DNA of 64,000 bases from Streptomyces bicolor (lineage in GTDB: Bacteria; Actinomycetota; Actinomycetes; Streptomycetales; Streptomycetaceae): assembly GCF_000719285.1 (NCBI RefSeq), contig NZ_JOFS01000005.1:62001-126000 (forward strand), in the 5' to 3' direction. Below, in pieces: positions 58,673 through 64,000 of the stretch (positions are counted from its first letter, which is position 1; the number at the start of each line of letters is the position of its first letter). The position numbers and the translations under genes are program-made. Below the pieces are notes generated by a model that was given only the letters and a program-made list of their open reading frames with translations, did no database searches and was not told the DNA's origin.

Positions 58673-60103
58673 ATGTCCGCGCTTCGCGCCCGGCTGTCGG
58701 CGATATTGCTCGCCGTATGCCTGCTCCTCACATCCCAAGCCTTGATCACACCGGACCGGGCGGCCGCTGCCGGCCCGGGCTACCTGATGGTGCACTTCAC
58801 CGGGGAGGGGGCGACCAACCAGCAGATGTACCTCGCGCACAGCGCGGACGGCCTGCACTGGAACGACCTCAACGGCGGCGGCATGGTCCTGCGTTCCACG
58901 GTCGGCACGAAGGGGGTGCGCGACCCCGCACTGGTGAGATCCCCCGACGGCAGCAAGTACTGGATCATCGCGACCGACCTGTGCTGGGGCTGCGGGTCGA
59001 CCGTGGACGGCTCCATCAACAACGGCAGCCGCAGCATCGTGGTGTGGGAGTCGACGGACCTGGTCACCTGGTCGAAGCCGTGGCTGCTCAACGTCGCCGG
59101 CAAGATCCCCGACGGGCGCAATGTCTGGGCGCCGGAGGCGATCTGGAACCCCGAGACCAACGACTACGTCCTGTACTGGGCGACGAACGTGCCCCTCGAC
59201 GGCAAGACGAAGCACCGCATCTTCTACGCCCGCACCAGCGACTTCCGCACCATAACCACCCCGCAGATCTACATCGACCGCCCCGGCACCCAGGAACTCA
59301 TCGACACCCAGATCGTCGAGGTGCCCTCCGGAGTAGGTAACTACCGCTATGTGCGGGCCTCCGGTGACGGCCAGATCACCCTCGAAGGCAGCAACTCGAT
59401 CCTGGGGACGTGGACCAACCTCGGCAACCTCTCCGGCATCGGTCTGACCGGTGCCATGGTCGAGGGCCCGATGTGGATGAAGTTCCGGGACCGCAACGAG
59501 TGGACCCTGTACCTCGACCAGTACGCCTCCCGCGGCGGGTACATGCCGGTCACCACGACCAACCCGTCAAACCCCGGCAGCTACAAGCTCCCGGCGTCGG
59601 GAAGCTACAACATGGGCGGCACCAAGAAGCGCCACGGTTCGATCCTGCCCCTGACGGCCGCCGAGGAGGCCCGCGTCCTCGACCGCTGGCCCAACACCCC
59701 GGCCAAGCGGCTCCAGTCGTTCAACTTCCAGGACCGGTACGTGCGGCACGCCGACTTCGACGTGCGCATCGACCAGAACATCACCAGTGAGGACGCCAAG
59801 TTCCGGCTCAGGCCTGGCCTGGCGGGCTCCGGCACCGTCTCCTTCGAGTCGGTGAACCACCCCGGGTACTTCCTGCGGCACTCCAACTACGACTTCCAGC
59901 TGGTCCACAACGACGGCACCGCCCAGTTCGCCGCGGATGCCACGTTCCGGCAGCTCGCCGGGCTCGCCGATTCCAGTTGGTCGTCGTTCCAGTCGTACAA
60001 CCACCCGGACCGCTATATCCGGCACTTCGGGTACCAACTCCGCCTCGACCCGATCAGCACCGCGACAGGACGTAGCGACGCCACCTTCCGCGTGACGAAC
60101 TGA
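58673..60103 (+). CDS. Secreted GH43-family glycosidase with AbfB (CBM42) domain, first
   Basis: A 476-residue exported enzyme. The signal (about 1-33) precedes a five-bladed GH43-type domain with GVRDPALVRSPDG, NVWAPEAIWNPETNDYVLYW and GAMVEGPMWMKF, which supply the acidic residues of the active site. An AbfB arabinose-binding domain (about 345-476) repeats RYVRHADFDVRID and YFLRHSNYDFQL. It is likely an alpha-L-arabinofuranosidase or related exo-enzyme on plant side chains. ATG 58673 has GGAG at seven bases; the upstream open frame lacks coding character. The next gene has the same architecture. Confidence 0.88.
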   Translation: MSALRARLSAILLAVCLLLTSQALITPDRAAAAGPGYLMVHFTGEGATNQQMYLAHSADGLHWNDLNGGGMVLRSTVGTKGVRDPALVRSPDGSKYWIIATDLCWGCGSTVDGSINNGSRSIVVWESTDLVTWSKPWLLNVAGKIPDGRNVWAPEAIWNPETNDYVLYWATNVPLDGKTKHRIFYARTSDFRTITTPQIYIDRPGTQELIDTQIVEVPSGVGNYRYVRASGDGQITLEGSNSILGTWTNLGNLSGIGLTGAMVEGPMWMKFRDRNEWTLYLDQYASRGGYMPVTTTNPSNPGSYKLPASGSYNMGGTKKRHGSILPLTAAEEARVLDRWPNTPAKRLQSFNFQDRYVRHADFDVRIDQNITSEDAKFRLRPGLAGSGTVSFESVNHPGYFLRHSNYDFQLVHNDGTAQFAADATFRQLAGLADSSWSSFQSYNHPDRYIRHFGYQLRLDPISTATGRSDATFRVTN

Positions 60104-60240
60104 CCCGACATCGACAGGGATGCCGGCGCCCGCAGGGCGACCCCTCACCCGCCAACCGCCCGACCAGCGGAGCAGGCGTCGGCTTCCCCTCCACGTCGCG
60201 CGCCCTGCCACAGCCATGTCTTCTTCAGGGATGTGAATCC

Positions 60241-61671
60241 ATGCACAGCGTGAGACCTCCCGGCCGCCGCCGATTCCGGCCGGGCGCTCTGGCCGCCGCG
60301 GCCGCCGCCTCGCTCCTGTTGGGCCTTGCCGGCCCTGCCGTACCCGCCCAGGCTGCTCAGAGCCCGGTCCTGCCAGGGCTCACCGCCGACCCGAACATCA
60401 TCCGCTTCGGCGACACCTACTACATGTACCCGACGACCGACGGCTTCCCGGGCTGGAGCGGCACGCAGTTCAAGGCGTACTCCTCCAAGGACCTGGTCAA
60501 CTGGAAGGACCACGGCGTCATCCTCGACCTGGGGCCCGACGTCAGCTGGGCCGACATCAGGGCATGGGCCCCGGCGATCGAGGCGAAGAACGGCAAGTAC
60601 TACTTCTACTACTCCGCCGACACGAACATCGGAGTCGCGGTCTCCGACTCGCCCACCGGCCCCTTCAAGGACCCCCTGGGCAAGCCGCTGATCGCCCGCG
60701 GCGCGTACACGGGCCAGATGATCGACCCGGCGGTCTTCACGGACGACGACGGCCAGTCCTACCTCTACTGGGGCCAAGGCCGCGCCCGCGTGGTGCCGCT
60801 GAACGACGACATGATCTCCTTCGACGCCTCGAAGGTCCGCGACATCACCCCCGTCGGCTACAACGAGGGCACCTTCGTCATCAAGCGCAAGGGCACTTAC
60901 TACTTCATGTGGTCGGAGAACGACACCCGCGACGAGAACTACCGCGTCGCCTACGCCACCGGCCCCTCGCCCACCGGCCCCTGGACCAAGCGGGGCGTGA
61001 TCCTGGAGAAGGACCTCTCACTCGGCATCAAGGGCACCGGCCACCACTCCGTCGTCCAGATCCCGAACACCGACGACTGGTACATCGCCTACCACCGCTT
61101 CGCCATCCCCGACGGTGACGGCACCCACCGCGAAACCACCATCGACCACCTGGAGTTCACCTCGGACGGCCTGATCAAGAAGGTCGTCCCCACCCTGAGC
61201 AGCATCGACCCGATCACCGCCGGCACCGCCCTGCCGACCGACACCACCCGCTCGCTCCGATCGGTCAACTTCCCCGGCCGCTACGCCGTCGTGCGCTCGG
61301 ACGGCCGCGGCTACCTCGACCCGGTGACGTCCTCCAGCACAACGGCGGTCAAGCAGAGCGCCACCTTCACCATCGTCCCGGGCCTGGCCGACTCCAAGTG
61401 CTACTCGTTCCGTGACGCGTCCGGCCGCTACCTGCGCCACAAGGACCTCCGGATCCGCGCCGACGCGAGCAACGGCACGACGCTCTTCAACAAGGACGCC
61501 ACGTACTGCGCGCGTCCGGGCCCCACCACCGGCTCGGTCAGCCTGGAGTCGTACAACTACCCGAACCACTACCTGCGCCACTCCTTCTACGAGCTGCGCA
61601 TCGACCGCTACCAGGACAACGCCACCTTCCGCGCCGACAGTTCCTTCACTGCGGTGAGCCCCTGGGCCTGA
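60241..61671 (+). CDS. Secreted GH43-family glycosidase with AbfB (CBM42) domain, second
   Basis: A 476-residue exported enzyme. A signal with an arginine-rich n-region (RPPGRRRFRPG) is followed by a GH43 domain carrying all three acidic residues: base Asp in LTADPNIIRFG, modulating Asp in MIDPAVFTDDDGQSY and acid Glu in YNEGTFVIKRKG. The C-terminal AbfB domain (about 340-476) has RYLRHKDLRIRAD and YLRHSFYELRID. The GH43 part differs from the preceding gene, so the two probably cut different linkages. A 137-base gap separates them. Exo-arabinanase or beta-galactanase/xylosidase activity are the options. Confidence 0.88.
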   Translation: MHSVRPPGRRRFRPGALAAAAAASLLLGLAGPAVPAQAAQSPVLPGLTADPNIIRFGDTYYMYPTTDGFPGWSGTQFKAYSSKDLVNWKDHGVILDLGPDVSWADIRAWAPAIEAKNGKYYFYYSADTNIGVAVSDSPTGPFKDPLGKPLIARGAYTGQMIDPAVFTDDDGQSYLYWGQGRARVVPLNDDMISFDASKVRDITPVGYNEGTFVIKRKGTYYFMWSENDTRDENYRVAYATGPSPTGPWTKRGVILEKDLSLGIKGTGHHSVVQIPNTDDWYIAYHRFAIPDGDGTHRETTIDHLEFTSDGLIKKVVPTLSSIDPITAGTALPTDTTRSLRSVNFPGRYAVVRSDGRGYLDPVTSSSTTAVKQSATFTIVPGLADSKCYSFRDASGRYLRHKDLRIRADASNGTTLFNKDATYCARPGPTTGSVSLESYNYPNHYLRHSFYELRIDRYQDNATFRADSSFTAVSPWA

Positions 61672-61736
61672 TCGATTCCCTCGCTCGCCACTACATCCAG
61701 TCGAAGGCAGACACCCCCAACCACCCGGAAGGCCAC

Positions 61737-64000
61737 ATGAGGCTCCTCCAACGAAGCGGGATTCGAGTCGCCGGTACAGCCACCGCCGTCCTCGCGGTCA
61801 CAGGCTCGGTCACCGCGGTGCCCGCATCCGCCGCCACGCCGGGGAGCTGGACCTCGGTCCAGCCCGGTGTCGCACAGACCGGCTGTGACGGCGTGCGCGC
61901 CACCGTGGCGCTGAACGCGAACGGCGCCCTCTCGCTCGGCGCGACCTGGAACTGCCGCCAAGCCCTGATACCCGCTCCGATCGGCCTGGTGACCAGCCAG
62001 GCCGACTTCACCACCGGACTGGACTTCGTCAGTCGCACGGATACGCCCATCTCGTACAAGTACGAGGTCAAAGCGGGGAAGTCCCGCGTCCGCACGCGGA
62101 CTGCGACCGAGACGAGGCTGGTGTTCGCGAAGGGCTCCGCGCAGATGACCGTGCACGTCCGCACGTCCGCGGATGGTATGGCGCTGCGCTACGAGCTGCC
62201 GTCGGGTGCGACGGTGCTGCGCGAGGCGACCTCTTTCGAGCTGCCGGCCGACGCCCAGCTGTCCCGGCAGGAGTTCACTCCCGACCACGAGAAGGGATAT
62301 GTGACCTCTACGGTCGCCGACGCCCCGACGGGCTCCTACGACATGGGCATGTTGGCCCAGCAGACCAACGGTGCGCGGGTGCTGCTCGCCGAGTCCGGTG
62401 TGGACGGTGGCTATTCGGGTGGCCGGTTCACCCACACCCAGGGCACCGGCCGGTTCGCCGTCGCGCTGGCCGACGCGCAGATCGTGCGATCCGGCGCGTT
62501 CACCACAGCGTGGCGCACCGCCGCCATCGGCAGCACGGCGACGGTCGTGGAGTCCACGCTGGTCGACGACGTCGCGCCCGCGTCGAAGATCTCCGACACC
62601 TCGTGGATCAAGCCGGGCGTCGCCGCATGGCCGTGGCTGGACGGTATGTGGGACACCCAGCGCGACCTGACCAAGCTCAAGAAGTGGGCCGACTACGCCT
62701 CCTCCCAGGGCTGGCCCTATCTCCTGGTGGACGACGGGTGGAAGGCCAACGAGGCGATCATTCCCGAGCTCGTGACCTACGCTCGGGAGCGCGGCGTGCG
62801 GATCATGCTCTGGTACCACTGGCAGGACCTGGACACCGCCGCCGAGCGGGAAGCCCAGTTCACCAAGATCACCGGGTGGGGTGTCGTCGGCGTCAAGATG
62901 GACTTCATGGGTTCCGAGACCCAGGCCCGTCAGCAGTGGTACGACGCGGCCCTGGCCGACACCGCCCGGCACAAGCTGATGGTCGACCTGCACGGCTCGC
63001 GTCTGTCCGTCGGTGTCCACCGCACCTGGCCGCACGTGCTGACCAACGAGGCCGTCCGGGGCGAGGAATACCCCGGCGGCCGGGACATCGGGCACGTGGC
63101 CGCGCTCCCGTTCACTCGCGGCCTGCTGGGCCCGGCCGACTACTCGCCGATGAGCTTCCAGCAGCGCAACCCGAACAGCGATGCCGCCGAACTCGCCCTC
63201 GGCGTACTCCTGGACAGCGGGATCATGCTGCCCGGCAGCCGCATCGAGGACTACGAGGCCCGGCCCGAGGCGCAGCGGTGGATGCGCATGCTGCCGACCG
63301 CGTGGGACGAGACGAAGTACGTCTCGGGCGACCCGCTCACCGGAGGGGTCATCGCTCGCCGCGACGGCGACCGGTGGTTCGTCGGGGCCTTCAGGCGCGG
63401 CGGCGCGACCACCATCAGCTACCCGACCACGTTCCTCGGCTCCGGAACCTGGCACGCGGAGATCACCACCGACGGGTCCAACGGCCTGACCCGCACCAGC
63501 AAGGTCATCCGGGCCGGTGACACACTGAGCGTCCCGGCGGTCGCGGGCGGCGGCCATGTGGTCAGGCTGACCAAGGTCCCGGTCATCCCGACCGGGAACC
63601 GCACGGTGACCATCGCCGGCAGCAGCCACGCACTCGACGTGAAGAGCAGAAGCCTCGCGAACGACGCCGCGATCATCCGCTGGCCCAGCACCGGCGGCAC
63701 CAACCAGCGCTTCGCGTTCGTGCCCCTCGGCGACGGATACACGCGGATCGTCAACCAGGAGAGCGGCAAGGACGTCGTCATCCGGTGGGCCTCCCGCGAC
63801 GCGGGCGCGAAGGCCGTTCAGTACTCGTACGAAGCCAACGCGAACACCAACGACGAATGGCTGGCGGAGGACGCGGGCAACGGCCGTATCCGGCTCCTCA
63901 ACCGCCACAGCGGTCTGTACCTCACCGCGGGCAGCGCCCAGGGCGACCAGTTGGAGCAACGCCCGTTCGACGGCGCCGACCATCAGCTGTTCACCGTCTC
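61737..64000 (+). CDS. Secreted GH97-family glycosidase with ricin-type lectin, cut by window end
   Basis: At least 754 residues; no stop is reached. A signal (about 1-32) precedes the GH97 beta-supersandwich. A TIM barrel follows with YLLVDDGW, VVGVKMDFMGSETQ and MVDLHGSRLSVGVHRTWP, then TNEAVRGEEYPGG. An Asp in KMDFM at the place used as nucleophile by retaining GH97 enzymes suggests alpha-galactosidase rather than inverting alpha-glucosidase action. From about residue 620 a ricin-type lectin begins (RIVNQESGKDVV, RIRLLNRHSGLYLTAG). It continues the fucosidase/arabinosidase locus. Confidence 0.85.
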   Translation, partial: MRLLQRSGIRVAGTATAVLAVTGSVTAVPASAATPGSWTSVQPGVAQTGCDGVRATVALNANGALSLGATWNCRQALIPAPIGLVTSQADFTTGLDFVSRTDTPISYKYEVKAGKSRVRTRTATETRLVFAKGSAQMTVHVRTSADGMALRYELPSGATVLREATSFELPADAQLSRQEFTPDHEKGYVTSTVADAPTGSYDMGMLAQQTNGARVLLAESGVDGGYSGGRFTHTQGTGRFAVALADAQIVRSGAFTTAWRTAAIGSTATVVESTLVDDVAPASKISDTSWIKPGVAAWPWLDGMWDTQRDLTKLKKWADYASSQGWPYLLVDDGWKANEAIIPELVTYARERGVRIMLWYHWQDLDTAAEREAQFTKITGWGVVGVKMDFMGSETQARQQWYDAALADTARHKLMVDLHGSRLSVGVHRTWPHVLTNEAVRGEEYPGGRDIGHVAALPFTRGLLGPADYSPMSFQQRNPNSDAAELALGVLLDSGIMLPGSRIEDYEARPEAQRWMRMLPTAWDETKYVSGDPLTGGVIARRDGDRWFVGAFRRGGATTISYPTTFLGSGTWHAEITTDGSNGLTRTSKVIRAGDTLSVPAVAGGGHVVRLTKVPVIPTGNRTVTIAGSSHALDVKSRSLANDAAIIRWPSTGGTNQRFAFVPLGDGYTRIVNQESGKDVVIRWASRDAGAKAVQYSYEANANTNDEWLAEDAGNGRIRLLNRHSGLYLTAGSAQGDQLEQRPFDGADHQLFTV

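Noticed and set aside
61608..63983. A long minus-strand frame opposite the GH97 gene
   Set aside because: The plus-strand reading gives signal peptide, GH97 motifs and lectin domain; the minus reading gives none.
1..64000. tRNA, rRNA, riboswitch, prophage or intact insertion sequence
   Set aside because: I read for cloverleaf, integrase and transposase patterns and saw none I could support; a covariance-model search would be needed to exclude small RNAs.

Overview
The window is a 64-kb stretch of very GC-rich, gene-dense actinobacterial chromosome, most likely from Streptomyces or a close relative. The evidence is codon use with G or C at nearly every third position, frequent GTG starts, one TTG start, ATGA/GTGA stop-start overlaps, Tat and lipoprotein signal peptides, a PP2C (SpoIIE)-type phosphatase and an SCO6745-type protein. 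I see no rRNA, tRNA, CRISPR array, intact insertion sequence or phage gene. The content is catabolic and accessory: importers paired with regulators, and secreted glycosidases. Everything here is inferred from sequence; no searches were run.

Layout. 1-1574: end of an unidentified gene, a fumarylacetoacetase-family hydrolase and a TetR regulator. 1806-5562: APC permease, aldehyde dehydrogenase and class-I-amidotransferase hydrolase, resembling the lower half of the gamma-glutamyl (Puu) polyamine route. 5571-7198: MarR regulator divergent from a luciferase-like oxidoreductase. 7283-13874: GAF-LuxR regulator divergent from a ribose-type ABC importer plus a YtcJ-like amidohydrolase, with a palindrome and a 12-bp tandem repeat between them. 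14235-16432: two tandem secreted propeller-like proteins, preceded by a minus-strand gene remnant. 16439-19828: membrane-fused spermidine-synthase-like protein, SCO6745-family protein and alpha/beta hydrolase.

20078-25757 is a fatty- or hydroxy-acid degradation cluster: thiolase, HAD protein, TetR, SDR, ACAD11-like acyl-CoA dehydrogenase, SDR. Three of its promoters carry the same operator laid exactly over the -35 and -10 elements, so the cluster looks like one local regulon under the internal TetR. 25787-32800 is a TetR/PucR regulator pair divergent from a five-gene branched-chain-type ABC importer, with strong palindromes between them and a terminator behind. A stand-alone PAS-GAF-PP2C-HATPase protein follows. 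35388-42374 is a seven-gene minus-strand operon (zinc alcohol dehydrogenase, binding protein, two permeases, two ATPases, ABM protein) divergent from an AcoR-like activator that lacks the sigma-54 contact motif. A propionyl/acetyl-CoA synthetase follows.

46413-50168 holds an AraC remnant, a catalase-family protein and two secreted RTX-repeat paralogues. 50675-55704 is an acyl-CoA synthetase translationally coupled to a single-chain biotin-dependent acyl-CoA carboxylase. 55863-64000 is a plant-glycan locus: GH29 fucosidase with ricin-type lectin, two GH43-AbfB enzymes and a GH97 enzyme cut by the window end. The fucosidase and the first GH43 gene diverge around a 23-bp palindrome.

The observations I rate highest are the three-site regulon of the thiolase/ACAD cluster, the AcoR-like seven-gene operon with its own dyad, the single-chain carboxylase unit, and the glycan-locus palindrome.
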